A stretch of 64,000 nt of DNA from Perca fluviatilis (lineage: Eukaryota > Chordata > Actinopteri > Perciformes > Percidae): NCBI RefSeq assembly GCF_010015445.1, contig NC_053120.1:12564097-12628096 (forward strand), given 5' to 3'. The translations under genes and the position numbers were made by a program. The notes under the pieces were generated by a model. The model worked only from the letters and a program-made list of their open reading frames with translations, searched no databases and was not told the DNA's origin. Positions 11,960 through 24,736 of the stretch are shown piece after piece; within the stretch, counting starts at the first letter, position 1, and each line of letters begins with the position of its first letter.

Positions 11960-14900
11960 GGTCAGGCTCAGCTACAGAACAGAACCACAGAGCTGGCAGG
12001 CTCTCTGTGTCATGCTCAAGGACACATCAGCAGCTCATGATCCTTGCAGAATATTTGTATTTCTAATTTGACCATTTTCTTTATTTCTTTGAGTTGATGT
12101 TGATTCCTCTATCTTGGCAACATAACATGATCCTGGGACCCAGCCAAACAAAATTTTGAAAAACTTAACTAAAAAAAAATCTACTTTAATACACAAAATA
12201 TGCTTATCTTTTTTAAATGGACACCACATATTTATCAGAATGCGTTGCTTCTTGCGTCAGACACTTTCAGTTTACTTGTATTTCTGTAGAATTCTGTAAC
12301 CTTTAGCCCTTCCTCCAGCTGTGTTGTCTCAGTGTGTGTAGGTGTGTGTCAGGTTGAGTGTCAGGAATGAGCAGAGACAGCAGGTATGTGTGTGTGCGTG
12401 TGTGTCTCAAACTGTAATAAAAGACCTTGCTCTTTAGACCTCAGAGTAACCCAGTGATGATAAATAGTTTCCCTCTCTCTTCCTCTCATCACTGCCCTCG
12501 ACCCTAACTGAGAAGTGAATCTGCAAACAGCTCGATTTGATGGGCAAATGTTTACTCAGCTTCGAAAGGGTGTTTGGGCAGAATATTTTTTAAGTAAATG
12601 TTTGCACAGTTGTTTTTTGTTTTATTTCGCTCTGTGACAATATCTTCACTTTTGGTCTCGTTCTCTTTCCTCTGGGAAAAAAAAGAGGCAAATTCTTATT
12701 GAAAACTATTTCCTCTCAGGGTTTTTATTGTCATAACGAAATGAGAGCAGTTCCATTTGTTTTAAGAGTTTTGTCTTTGCAGGGGGAGTGCAAGTATAGG
12801 GCACAGATGGTGCCACTCTCTGTGGAAAAAGGGACTTGCTCCTTCTCCGTCCCCGGTGTCAAACTTGCTGGCTAGCTTTCCAATGAACAGATTTTTTACT
12901 GCTCACATCTAATAAATATTTAGGATTAACTCAATGAAACGATGCAAACACAAATGAAATGTATTTAATGGGCATCCTGTCCATTGGAGGAGTTTCAATA
13001 GGGCACCATTGAGGTGTGAAATGGCTACAACAGGCAATATAACACTCACATGGTCTCTCTCGCTCTCGCTCTCGCTCTCTGTGTCTTTTTGTCTCTCGCT
13101 CACACACTCTTATACACACACATACACAAGGAAAAAAAAGCACCTAATATTTCCTGTCAGCAAGACTGTGCATACCCCCAACCTTCAAATAATTTACTGC
13201 CGTGTGTCTACAGAGTGTTTGGCGCAAAAGTGTCACTAAATCTCAGCCCTCAAAGTCAAACGTCAGGTAAACCACAGAGAAATAATGTTTATTTTCTCTC
13301 TGTTCTTAACCATGCTGTCAGTACACCAAGAGCTCGTATATCTCACAAACTCCCCTATGATCTGTACAAGTAGCCTTTGAAAAGTGACTGAGAACACACT
13401 ACAGCCGATTCTTTATCGCGTATACGTCTGGAAACCGTGGCACACAACTTTTTCCTTATTCCAGACTAGAAGTATTACAAGTCCTGATCATCGTAATAAG
13501 CTGTCTTATTAACTGAGTTAACCAAACACACTGCGTACAAGATGAAGGAAAGTGGCTAGCATTTTGGCTGTGTAGATGTGTACAAAACATCTGCGTCTCT
13601 CCAAGGCCCTTTCATCTCTCTCAGTTACCAGGAGCTTGGAAAATGAATGTGTATTTTTTATTTATAACTGCTTTGTAACAACTTCCCTTCTGTCAGTGGT
13701 GGCCTCATCTGGACTGCCACAGTGGGGTCACCTTCAGCTGTCCCCAAAGCACACAGAAACAGCAAAGAATGCAACAAATCTGCACATCCCCATGTTATCA
13801 CCCAAACTGGTAATATATCCATAGGCTATTCTAATAATGTGGAATAAATGCATATTGATTTTGATATTTAATGAACATTGAGTGTGTCCAGACTGTGTGA
13901 GCATAAATGCACACATGTTAAGGTTTGTTTTTGTGTGTATCTGTATTTGAGGCATATTGATGACAACCCCTCCCTCTCTCTGAGGACACACAGCAAACTA
14001 TCCTCCCGCTCTATAAATGATTATGTCTGCTTATGCTTAACCCCCTCAACCCTATTCACCACTGTAATAGAATTTCTCAACCCAATCCGACCCCCTTGCT
14101 ACCCACCCCCTAGCACCATTTTATAAAAGAAATCCCTATATCATAAATGCATTCACACAAACACTGCGCATAGAGCTAAACAGTAACAGAGGGGATGAAG
14201 GAAGAAAGCAAGAGGGACAGACAAAAGTAAGCAGGTGGATGTAAGCACCTCAAGCGCACCCACAGTCCACGTTCCACCGCCGTCATACATGCTGGTTTCC
14301 CCTCCTAAAGATTCACAATGGGGCATTCTCTAATAACAAATCATTTCTTTCAAAATACGCTTTTTAATCTGGGCATGCTTGACAGGGCCCATCCTTTCCG
14401 CTGAAGGGAAAGACCACTTAGAGGCCAGGCCAATAAGGCCCAGCAGCCCTGTGGCCTGACTGGGGTGATTTGTCAGGCCCCTTCAGCTAGCCTGTGGTGG
14501 TCACACCAATGGATTTATCCCAAGGTAAATGGAGATAGCCCTCATGGGCCGAGGACCCGGCACTCTGATTACAGACCCTCTCCTCCTGCTGCATTGATAA
14601 ATGTTGCTTGTGTTTATCTATTTACAATGCCACTAAATCTGTGAATACAACGTAACATGGGCAGACGGGGTACAACTCTGTGGGCTGAGTTAGAAAGGGA
14701 GCGAGTCCGGCATGGTTTGATTTATGCTATGCTATGCAGAGCAATAGAGAGACAGCACAGATGAAGGGTCTGGGATGAAACAGCTCGGTGGGGCGGAGGT
14801 TGTGGTTTTGCATTGGGGTCGGAAGGGCGCAAGGATGAATCTCATGCATTTCTCACACAGGGTGCTGTACACCATGCCATAAGAATAACAAACATGCAGC

Positions 14901-15940
14901 AAAAGGAATGAGGGGAGCGTTTCAGGCACACTGAGGAAAACAGAATGTACTTTCGCGACAACAACGAGAAGCCAATCGGAGATGCACGGGGGGGGGGAGA
15001 CATTTATCCCAGCGCTCCCACATCTATGGTGAAGAGTAATTCCATCCAGGGACAATCACTGGGACAGCTTTGGTTCAGACAGCCTCTTCCATCTCATTCC
15101 AATCCAGCCAACCTAAACCAGCTCCACAGCTGTGTAGAGAGCATCTTCCTTGGGTTACAAGCTATGATACAATTGAGTTCAAAGGAGTCCAATTAGAGAC
15201 ACTGGAGGTTTTTCTAGCTTTCTCTTCCCAAGTCTTAAAACCAAGCAGCAATAATGAAATCATCACTGAGATACTTAAAAATGGATGAGGCTTATCAACA
15301 TTTTGACCTACAAAACATGGGGAAATAAAATCAGCTGTCAAGATTGAAAATACATTACATACAGTGTAACATAGGTTTCATGAATGCTTCCATGAATGCA
15401 AACATTTCTTCTTGTTCTCGGTTTAGTGATAAAGCGAGGTCGCACTATGGCCTTCAGATCTCTCGTGTCTTAATGGCACAATTGTTTCCTTGAAGTCTTT
15501 CAAGGGTAAGGATGGTGAACAACAACAGTTCTGCCTTGATAGGAATCCACATCTTACCAAGCAGTGTGCTTTGTGCTGCTGCTGCTGTTATTTGGAACCT
15601 GTTAGCTCAAATAAATGTAAAGAAATTTCATTCTTAGAGTTCACCAAACCATTACATTGTTTCTATTCTTTTAGATTATGCCTGTGTTTGGCTATGTGCT
15701 GAGGACCTTTCTTATCGATCACTTGAAACAGTGATGTTGCAAGACGTCCCGATGTTTGTGCACAGGCGAATGACATGAACCCAAGAAGAGGACTATGGGA
15801 TGTGTTACAATATTTAGATGCTGCTTTATAAAGACCGCAGACATTGTATGAAACATCTCACTCCTGTCGACTTAAAGGAATTGCTCTTCTTCTCTTCTGA
15901 GGGGCACTGTGATTAGAGCCCTGTTGTACTGATATCATTT
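11960..15940. other. Single-copy DNA with enhancer-like blocks
   Basis: No gene seen. A pyrimidine patch (CTCG/CTCT) lies at about 13052-13105. Repeat-free blocks that resemble conserved non-coding DNA are at about 12925-13025 (CAAATGAAATGTATTTAATGG) and 14285-14640. Open frames across 14732-15288 show no domain, biased composition or splice structure that would support coding. Confidence 0.4.
14285..14640. promoter_or_regulatory. Candidate conserved non-coding element
   Basis: About 350 bp without simple repeats. It combines TTAATCTGGGCATG, CCAATAAGGCCC, GATTACAGACC (bicoid-type core), GATAAATGTTGC and GTTTATCTATTTAC (FOX-type). The density of ordinary transcription-factor cores is higher than in neighbouring DNA. 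This is an appearance-based inference. Confidence 0.3.
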
Positions 15941-15941
15941 A

Positions 15942-17103
15942 CAGTTTTTTTCGATTGCTAAACGACAGTGGGCACAACTGGAGTCACATGTGCAAAACTC
16001 AAACTACAGTCTGCACTACCAACAGTCACCTGAGCTAAACAGTTCACATCACCTGCAAAACTCATTCAAAGCAACACAACTCTTAACACACGTCTCAAAC
16101 AGTATGCACAGGCCTCACTGAGATAACACACACTGTCACTCAGAACACACTGAGGGTAAAAACACTAGCATCAAACACCAATACAGAAATTACAAACTTT
16201 CTCATCTTTACAGTTTGAACAATTAGAGTGACTTGACACTACTCAACAGTTTATTTAAGGAAAAAATATAGATTGTATAGCATACCAATTTTTACATAAG
16301 GTAAACAAGAAGGAATGAAAATCAGCAGTTTTCTTCAATAAAGTATTTTGTCTCTAGTAATTTATGGAATTACTGGGGAAAAAACTAAAGGTACATAACA
16401 GTACCGAACGAATAGTGTGACTAATCCTGCCTCTCTCCAGCATCATGTGGCAAGTTTTCTTCATCACATTGGATGTCTGCATCATCTCTAAATACAAATG
16501 AATGTGGTGTTTCTATTGCTTTCACCTCCATTACTTTCTGAAAAACAGTAAGAATGCAGTTTTACTATTGTAAAGATATTGTGTTTTTCACTTTTTTTTA
16601 TAGCTGTGTACATAACCTCAGACATCTTACCTGGACATATTGGTATCTTTGCTCTTTTACCCGTTTCAGTACAGTGTATGATTGTTTCATTCTTATTTGG
16701 TGTTTGTATACAAAAAAAGACTTTCTGAGCTTTCTCTGTATAAATACCATATATGTTCACTAACTAGTCTAAAACAAGACACCTGCTTAGGCTTTCAGCT
16801 AAAATTGCAATCAGCAGTGTTTGATAGGCACCAGACTGAAATCTATTCTGTTTTGAATGTGTGGTTAACAGTTTTGACAGCAGTGTGTTAGCATTTGAAC
16901 AAAGTGCTGTAAATCTACAGTGTTTTGCACGTTGTGGTTAAAGTCATGGGATAAGTGTGTAGAGTTTTGAAAACTGTGTTCAAGCAATGAAAAATGAGCT
17001 AGAGTTTGGTCCACATGAACTGCTGCTGTGCAGACTGTAGTTAGAGTTTTGCACATGTGACTCCAGTTGTGCCCACTGTCGTTTAGCAATCGAAAAAAAA
17101 CTG
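15942..17103. mobile_element. TA-flanked DNA transposon, long inverted ends
   Basis: The left end CAGTTTTTTTCGATTGCTAA and the right end, read in reverse complement, are nearly identical for about 75 bp, with only small changes such as one T in the homopolymer. TA dinucleotides flank both ends (15940-15941 and 17104-17105). A CAGT start with a TA target duplication is the signature of the Tc1/mariner/pogo superfamily. The 1.16-kb interior has GCAAAACTC and AACACACTG motifs reiterated in both orientations and no transposase frame I can recognise, so it is a non-autonomous derivative. Inverted ends this long and this intact suggest a fairly recent insertion. Confidence 0.85.
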
Positions 17104-17935
17104 TAAGCCTGTTTAGATCAGGTTATCACACCTCAAATCCAGCAAGAAACATGCATCAGACTTCATAGTCATCTACAGTGGGATCATCGTCAGCAAGTCC
17201 AGCCACTGGACAGCTGATATCCCACTAGTCAAAGGAAGCTCCATCATGTTCGATCTTAACTAACTAGACTGCTGTAAGAATAGGTGCCCAAGTTGTTCCT
17301 ATTCACAGTACAGTATCCCCTACCATACACGCCCACACACCCTAACAACCCCCCTGTTGCCCCAACCTCTTGGAAAGCTTATGTATGGCGCTCTCATTGT
17401 TTCCTCATCCTATTGAGGTAAAGATAACTGTGGGTTGTGAGAGCGCTGAGTGATTATACATCAGTAAAATCACAAGGGGTATATATCACTGCCACTGGGA
17501 CACACCCACTGAAATGAATTGGGTCAAATGAGAGCAGTGCAACGGGCAGGGCGCATTGACAGTTACTAATGCACCTCCCATGGCCACTAACAGGAGTGTA
17601 CAAATTGCTAGAGGTTTGTAAACTTTGCCTGTTTAGGGCAGGAGCAGCCAGGGCTTGCAGGAAGCTTTGCAGTAGTGGTAGCTACTAACTAAATCAACAC
17701 TTCAATGCTACACCAGAATAAAGCGACTGGACTTCATTCAAACAAAGAGGAGGGGAGTTCCTTCGGAAAGTATCGGCCTCACCCACAAGACAGGTAAGAG
17801 GGGTTGAGACAGAGAATAGAAAAGATCAAAGGTGGGTGAAGACTCAAAGGTAAAGGCTTTTTTGAGAATATACCTGAAATGGACTTTATTTATTAATTAT
17901 ATTTTAAAATATAAAAAAAAATATAAAAATAAATA

Positions 17936-17950
17936 TTTTTTTTTTTTTTT

Positions 17951-17994
<44 letters not shown>
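17936..17994. repeat. Poly-T run followed by (TA)n
   Basis: About 21 T followed by about 19 TA units, preceded by A-rich DNA (ATAAAAAAAAATATAAAAAT). It resembles the degraded tail of a retroposon but no body is recognisable upstream. Confidence 0.9.
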
Positions 17995-18007
<13 letters not shown>

Positions 18008-19566
18008 CAATGGAAAATGTCATTGCCATTACAACCTTTCCCCAAACTTAAACATACTTTAGTTGCATGACCTTGATCTTTCTCTAAACTTGACCACATG
18101 CTTTTAGTTAAAAAAAAAAAACACACTTTACAAAGCCATACCATACTTTGCTATGCACAGATATTGAGGAACAATCAATGCAACACTCAATATGTTCCTT
18201 TTTTGTAGATGTAAAAGGTAGAGGTAATACAGTCATTTCTGTCATGTTAAATACATGAAATCCAAAGTACCATCAATATTTAAATCAATACACACTACAC
18301 ATCTACTTCTGGGTCTTCTCAGGAGGCTGCAGGAAATTACATTACATTAAATAATGAGCAGAATAGTACAAATCTAATGTCTTATAACACAATAAATAAA
18401 ATATTCAAATTGAATCGCTTACACTGGACAGGAAAAGAAGTTTCTCTACAGGCAGAATAGTCAGCTATCAAGAGCTGTGAATAATCTAAACAATCCTGGA
18501 TATTGGGAAATGAATATATAATATGCATATGTGCAAACTGAGCTGTTGTAAGACAGACAAGTGGAGGCTGAGATAGAAATGTTACACCCGGCCTGCTGTC
18601 TGATCCCGCCACACCACTCAGTTTGTCCTCCCTAGGATCTGTTGTTTTATCACACAGCAACACCAGAGAACCAAGACATGCTCGGATTGCAAAGGCACCT
18701 CGTTAACATTGGTCATCAAAGCCACAAAGCTGTTTTATGCGTTTGTATATTCAGGGTTTATGAATGAGGGTGTGTGATGCTGTTTGAGTGATAAAACAAG
18801 AAAACAAAAGTAAGAAAAGCTGAAATAGTCTGTGCAAAGAAAATATGCATGCCAAGAAATGGTTGTGTTGGAGTTACAATCTGTAGCATGTGTGTCCGTG
18901 ATTATGTATATGCATACACAAACATATTCATAGGTGTATACTTTTTTAGATGTACAGGACTATAGAAGTGACTATCTGTATAATTGAGTGTGTATGGCCT
19001 AAAGAAAGGTATTCAGAGTCACACCTGTCTGCTGCAGTTTGCACTGAGGCGAGGGGAGGCAAAACAGGCATGCAGTGTCTATACACTCCTGTGCACCTGG
19101 AGAGACGGACCTGATGGCTACACATACATAGATCAACAAGACATAGAGAGGGAACTCTGCTGCTTTCTTTTGTAATTTATTTAATTTTATTATTCATTAC
19201 AGGCCACAGTAACTTTGTCCCGTCTTCACTGCACCTTTAATTAAGAGCTTTGTATGTATAATTACTATGCGCCAGGAGTCTGATTGACATAAAGCAATAC
19301 AAATATACCTGTTGAAAAATTAAGCTCATATTATTTAGTTGATCCTTAAAGGCTCAGTCAGTCATTTTGACCATGACACATTAAATAACTCTAAGCTGGT
19401 TTGATGCGATGCCTGATCAGTACATTCTGAAGACTGTGGGCTGAGAGGAGACTGTTGAGTTAAAGAAGGAAGTGCTCCTTCTGTTCAGTCTAACTCTATG
19501 TGCAGCTATGTATCAGTATAGTGTGAGTTGGCCTGTGGCTTGGCAGTAGACCGACACTCTGAGTGC

Positions 19567-19571
<5 letters not shown>

Positions 19572-19621
<50 letters not shown>

Positions 19622-19657
19622 TGTGTGTATGTGTGTGTTTGTGTGTGTATGTGTGTC
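19572..19657. repeat. (TG)n microsatellite with TTTG interruptions
   Basis: A pure (TG) core to about 19618, then (TG)3-4 blocks broken by TTTG and TATG. Confidence 0.95.
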
Positions 19658-19772
19658 TGAAACTGCGACCTCAGATGTGTACAACACCTGTGTCCACTAA
19701 GCATTAGATGTAAGACCTGCAGTTGCTAAACCCATCTTTTGCTCTCACTCACTGTGTCACAGAACATGGATT

Positions 19773-19795
19773 TACACACACACACACACACACAC
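19773..19795. repeat. (CA)n microsatellite, short
   Basis: Eleven CA units. Confidence 0.9.
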
Positions 19796-19917
19796 GATCA
19801 AAATATATAATGTATATGCATACATAAAGCCATCTTCCTACCTGTTACACATCCAATCACAAAACGTAAGTATGTTCACTCTGAAACACACACTCAGTCC
19901 ATGATGTTGGACACACA

Positions 19918-19918
<1 letters not shown>

Positions 19919-20003
<85 letters not shown>
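19919..20003. repeat. (CA)n microsatellite, long
   Basis: About 42 perfect CA units directly followed by TTTTCTCTCTCTGCAG. The purity suggests an actively mutating array. Confidence 0.97.
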
Positions 20004-20004
<1 letters not shown>

Positions 20005-20785
20005 TTTCTCTCTCTGCAGGATTATGACATGTTATTAATTGCCACCATTATCAGCGACAGCTTGCCCAAGAACTGGGCCCTTCTCTGGGGGCGTGAGGCC
20101 CGGCGTCGCAGAATACAAAAAAGTGTGAGAGAGAGAGAAAAAGAGACACAGAGAGGAAAAGGGCACATTGAGAGAGTGAGTGATAGAGGAAAGGAAAGAG
20201 GAGGGAGAGAGACAGAGACGGTAAAGGTGTAATGCGTCACGCAGCGCAATGCAACACTCAGCCCAAAAGGGATTGTGGGATTGTGAATAATTTATCAGAA
20301 AACATTTTTCTTGGTCCTTTTCACAGACCCACAAATCCTCCCTGAGCTCTCTTTAGGCGGGGGCTGGAGATAATGTTCTATGTGGGTGTGCGTTTTGTGT
20401 GTGTTTGCGAACATAGGCCTATATGCTGACTTCTGGCTCATACTCATACACGCTGATCTAACAGACATGCACACAGCAACATAAATGCATATTCACGAAT
20501 GCGTATGAGGGCGTAAACTCCACAAAAATACAGACATGCTTAAGCTGTGGCACGGCAACAGTGAGCACCGGGCTCGTCCAGCCTATTTGTGTCGCCAGAA
20601 TGTTAGTGGGTGGAGGATCACACACGATTTAAGAACCATCTTCAATTCACACTTCATGAAAACAATGACGATGGTAATTTATAAACAAAGATATCATCAA
20701 ACTACTAATCTCAAAGCTGAATCAGTGACAGAAATCTCTGAACCTCGTCACATGCTCACTGGCCCGTCTCTTCCCTGCTAATATG

Positions 20786-20787
<2 letters not shown>

Positions 20788-20833
<46 letters not shown>
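20788..20833. repeat. (AG)n microsatellite
   Basis: About 23 perfect AG units. A long polypurine mirror tract like this can form triplex DNA. Confidence 0.96.
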
Positions 20834-20836
<3 letters not shown>

Positions 20837-21879
20837 TGATTGGAAGGAGTTTGAAGGAGAATTCGATTGTCAACAGCGTCCTGGCACCAACTCCCCCAGC
20901 CCATTCATCTGTAGCAGCAGAAAAAACAGTTACGTGAACTGTCACACCCAACTCTACTGTTAATTTAAGGTAATTAGCGAGCGAGTGATTCCCAATACAT
21001 CATGGTGCAACTGGCAGACTCCACAATATTTCACAGCCAATCTGTTACCTTTGCAGACCCGCCTCCGTCCCCCCTTTCTGTTTCTCTCATTTCAGACACA
21101 GTATCTAACACATGCAAACACACTTGTCCCTGCTGACAAACACACAAACGGACACACTGACAAATATACCGACATTCTCTGACACCCTAATGTGTACACG
21201 CTGTATGATAACAGAACAATGAATGTCTTTTATTCTAGCTCAGCTGTCACAGTCTAATTTCCAGACAATTTAATGGCAAGCCAGCCTAATCCTATACTAT
21301 TACAGCTAACGAAACTAAAACAAAAATAGTTTTTTTTCTCTGACTAGAGGTAAACAAAGTGTTGGAATGTATCCAATGTGACATAATCTGTATTCATCAA
21401 AATAATGCAAGAAATAGACAAACATAGGCAAAATGGGGGCTGAAGGGGGAAGACTATCCACGATAGCCTTATAGTCTCCCTTCCCACAGACTAAGTCAAG
21501 ATTATTGTCAGATGTGCTATACATGCATGACATACGGCACAAATGAAATTTCAGTCCTCTCGGACCCCCGGTGCAAAATGCAATAAAAAATAAATAAGTT
21601 TCTATAAACAGAAAAAAAACACATAGGTAAACAATATTTTGGCCATACATTATTCTTTAAGAGACAATGATAACATTGTAAATGTATATATGTATAGTAA
21701 GAGTTGCAGCCAAGATAAAAGTAATTAATGTTTTGTTTAGTTTTTTACTCCAGGTATGATTTACTTAGCCACATCTGGATGTCTGGAGGAGCTGAGTCAT
21801 CTGAGGTGACATCAGTGAAGCCTCTCTCCATTACGCATATACACCATAATCACCCATGTCCACATATTGTATTTTTGGT

Positions 21880-22170
21880 CGGGGGCCATGTCCTCAACCC
21901 CATCCAACACCTGTGGGATGAATGAGAATGCTGACTCCACGCCAGGTCTTATGACCCAACATCAGTGCCTGACCTCACTAATCATGCTCTTGTGGATAAA
22001 AGGGAGCAAATCCCTGCCGCCAGACATGTTCCTCAATCTTGTGAAAAGCCTTTGCAAAAAAGTGGAGTTTGGTGTTATTAATGCACATGGTTTTGAAATT
22101 ACAGTAAATGTTCAGCAATCACATACGTCTAAAATGTCCAGGTGTCTACATACATTGGCCATATAGTGTA
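21880..22170 (+). mobile_element. Tc1-like transposon relic, 3' part
   Basis: From 21893 the plus strand reads LNPIQHLWDE and then a stop. This matches the LNPIEHLWDE block that carries the third catalytic acid of Tc1-type DDE transposases, except that the catalytic Glu is Gln. Further match to the family tail as I remember it: CCTGACCTCACTAATCATGC, GGGAGCAAATCCCTGC and an end reading GTCTACATACATTGGCCATA then TAGTGTA. That end is the complement of the left terminus seen in the second copy at 59549. The 5' part of the transposase is not recognisable. Confidence 0.75.
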
Positions 22171-23119
22171 CATTTAAAACCGGGTGTCTCAAAAAGGACA
22201 ATGCAATGCAACTAATCTAATCAATATTTTACATTATTGACAGACAGCAGACTATACACCATACAAAATCAGACTATAAACACTGCAGTTTGAGACACTA
22301 TCTAGCTAGCTAATTTAGCCAGCTCTGTAGCTATGTTAGCCATGTTAGCTCTCTCCTAGGGTTTAGTAGTCATCGAGAGTATACTGAGAATGTGACTGGG
22401 GAAGAAAGACGGGGGAGAAAACCCACATTTGAGGGGCTGGTGAACATGTAGAAAAAGGTGTCAAAATAACAGCTGCTTGCTCCAAAGCATCCAGTTCATT
22501 TCTGACAAAACAAACAGATGTCACATGTGTGCTAAACATACCACTCTTCGGTCACAAAGTCTTTTAACTCTCTGGGTTCAAACATGATGATCTAGTGCTT
22601 AGTTACTTTTGGTTTCATGTCTGAGAGTGATTATTTTCAGAGTCTGTGTAGTTGTTAATTTGTGTTTGAGTGAGTCTGTAAATTTACACACGATTGCAAA
22701 TACTGTACCAAAAAAAAAATGTGTTAACAATGTCCAACATCTGGGTTGTATTTACTCATATGCCTCAGATGTTGGAAACGCGGTTCGGGATGTAGAAACT
22801 TTATATACAAGATGCAATCAGAGTTCTTCAATTAGTTTTTCAAGCACATTTCTGTCAAATGCACTGACAAAACCTTTAAAAAAGATTAATGTTTAATAAT
22901 TATTCCAGATATGTAGGGAAAATTGCAATGAATTTATTACATTATTAGTAATAGGTGTAGTCATTATCCCTGTGTGAGAATGGTATTAATTGTGTGCTGT
23001 TTTCTAAATGATAACAAAAAAAAAATAATGTCTGCCACTAAAAACTGTTGCATATATGGTTTAGAAATGCCTTTGCCTCATTAACTGTAGCAAAATAATT
23101 CTTTACAACTTGTGAAATG
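22171..23119. other. Single-copy DNA, no gene seen
   Basis: A pair GTGTCTCAAA (about 22184) and TTTGAGACAC (about 22281) bounds about 108 bp and could be a very small fold-back. GCTAGCTAA-type motifs follow at 22300-22350. The frame at 22609-22896 has no recognisable domain. Confidence 0.35.
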
Positions 23120-23127
23120 TAATGATT

Positions 23128-23298
23128 GGGCGCCTAGTTAGCTCAGTTGGTCGAGTGGGCGCCCATATAGAGGTTTACTCCTCGACACAGCGCGCCCCTT
23201 GCTGCATGTCATTCCCCCCTCTCTCCCCTTTTATGTCTTCAGCTGTCCTGTCAAATAAAGGCCTAAAATGCCCCCAAAAAAAAAAAAATAAAAAAAAA
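23128..23298 (+). mobile_element. tRNA-derived SINE, B box deleted
   Basis: The head GGGCGCCTAGTTAGCTCAGT contains a textbook pol III A box (TAGCTCAGTTGG at 23139-23150). The body has the TTTGCTGCATGTCATTCCCC-like and GTCCTGTCAAATAAAGGCCT segments of a SINE family common in percomorph fish, and it ends in poly-A. The stretch between GACACAGCG and CGCCCCTTG, where the B box (GGTTCGANTC) should be, is missing, so this copy is deleted internally. TAATGAT at 23120-23126 recurs at 23301-23307 and is a probable short target-site duplication. Confidence 0.85.
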
Positions 23299-23307
23299 TT
23301 TAATGAT

Positions 23308-24155
23308 CTTGGACGTGTTACAGTGGAAGTGAAAAGAACGTCAATCTTTATATCTCCTCTAATCTGCTGCTATCATTTGAAACAGTAGTTGGGCTAAACA
23401 AGACATTTATATGTCAGAGGAGGGTGCAGTGCAGCAGTGGCATGGTTCCAGAGTCATCAAGCTAATAGTTGTATTATGTCCAGTATGTTGAATAATGGCA
23501 AGATATTACCTTTATGTTATACAAATGATAGAAAATCTATTATTAAACCAATAGTTTCATATACCAACAGCCATGAGGGAGACCTAGAGCTTTAATATTT
23601 TGTGATAGCCGAACCTTATCTGTGCTCAGTTTCAGACAGTAAGTGAACCAGCAGGCCTCTGTCTCAGACAGAGCAGCTGGGGGGGTGTGAGACTACTTTA
23701 GCTCGCTGCACCACATCAATCTCTTTGAGGCTCTAAGACATTCACACATTCATACACCCACACATGCATGTATCATACATGCACTCATACGTACACCTGC
23801 CTTGTTCTATAAATGGTACTATGATATTATAATGTAATGGATAATGGTTTAAGTTTTACCACTACAATGGCTCTGATATAAACAGTACAATGGTATACAC
23901 TATACAATGGTAATGGCACACCATGGCACGCTAATGTAACAGTTGCCATAGTATTATGTGTCTATATCTAGGTATTATCCATTGTATAAATAGTGCATAA
24001 AGTATGCCTAATTGAATGTCACTTTCTGGGCAACTGGATTTAGACCTCTTTGTACCATGATGCCTAATATATAAGACCTTGACATATGTTTGTCCTCTGA
24101 AATAATTATATTTGAAAAGTTATAAAAAAAAAAAAAAGTTAAAATAAATATATTG
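23308..24155. other. Single-copy DNA, no gene seen
   Basis: AT-rich with reiterated ACAATGGTA and TATAATGTAATGG words between about 23815 and 23995. No element ends or exons recognised. Confidence 0.35.
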
Positions 24156-24163
24156 ATTGAAAC
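24156..24163. repeat. 8-bp target-site duplication, left copy
   Basis: ATTGAAAC occurs immediately before the hAT terminus and again, exactly, at 26603-26610 after the right terminus. Eight-bp duplications are diagnostic of hAT transposition. Confidence 0.85.
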
Positions 24164-24736
24164 TAGGGCTGGGTATCGTTCAAAATCTTTCAATCCGGTG
24201 CCAATTTCAATACCTCAGTTTCGATGCCGGTTCCTAACGATACTTTTTCGATACCATATGTTTTAAAATCCATTTCAACATCAACAAAAATACATTAAAC
24301 ACAAAGCTTTTATTTTCCACCTTAATTGTTAATCAAAACAGTTATCAAAATTAAACAATTCTGGTAAAACTGCTCACTCGGAGTAACATTATTAAAGGGG
24401 TGATAGAATGCAAAACTGATTTTACCTTGTCATAGTTGAATAATGACAGTTTAGTGGGTAACTAGGACATACATAGAAGCTCTAAATCCCATTGACACCT
24501 CTTTTCTCTGCAAATCTCACTATTTGAAACTGCCTCTGAAAACGGGCGAATCTCAACGAGCCCCATAGTTGACGTCAACTATTGCGGCTCCTCCTCATTT
24601 GGCTCTAGTCTCTCTCCTTGTCACGCCCCAACATTTGCATAGGCTACACAACTGACCTGAGATCAGTTAGTCTTCTGAATCTAGGTCGTGCAGATCTCAG
24701 AAATTGTATACATTGTTCATCTGCTATTTTACCATT

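Larger units (their letters stand above)
17106..21740. other. Single-copy DNA with many microsatellites
   Basis: No gene seen between the TA-flanked element and the Tc1 relic, apart from the arrays listed separately. An acceptor-like CTCTCTGCAG at about 20010-20020 is followed by an open frame (DYDMLLIATIISDSLPKNW), but its tail is a purine low-complexity run and no donor follows. I do not call it an exon. Confidence 0.4.

Noticed and set aside
14732..15288. Group of overlapping frames of 70-107 residues
   Set aside because: Frames occur on both strands with no domain, splice signals or codon-usage contrast.
20009..20232. Possible exon after CTCTCTGCAG
   Set aside because: The pyrimidine tract is part of the CA/CT simple repeat, the frame degenerates into a purine repeat and no donor follows.
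22184..22291. Tiny MITE bounded by GTGTCTCAAA / TTTGAGACAC
   Set aside because: Only 10 bp match and no target duplication is visible. Chance is likely.
23128..23200. tRNA gene
   Set aside because: The A box is good but there is no B box, no cloverleaf and a poly-A tail. It is a SINE.
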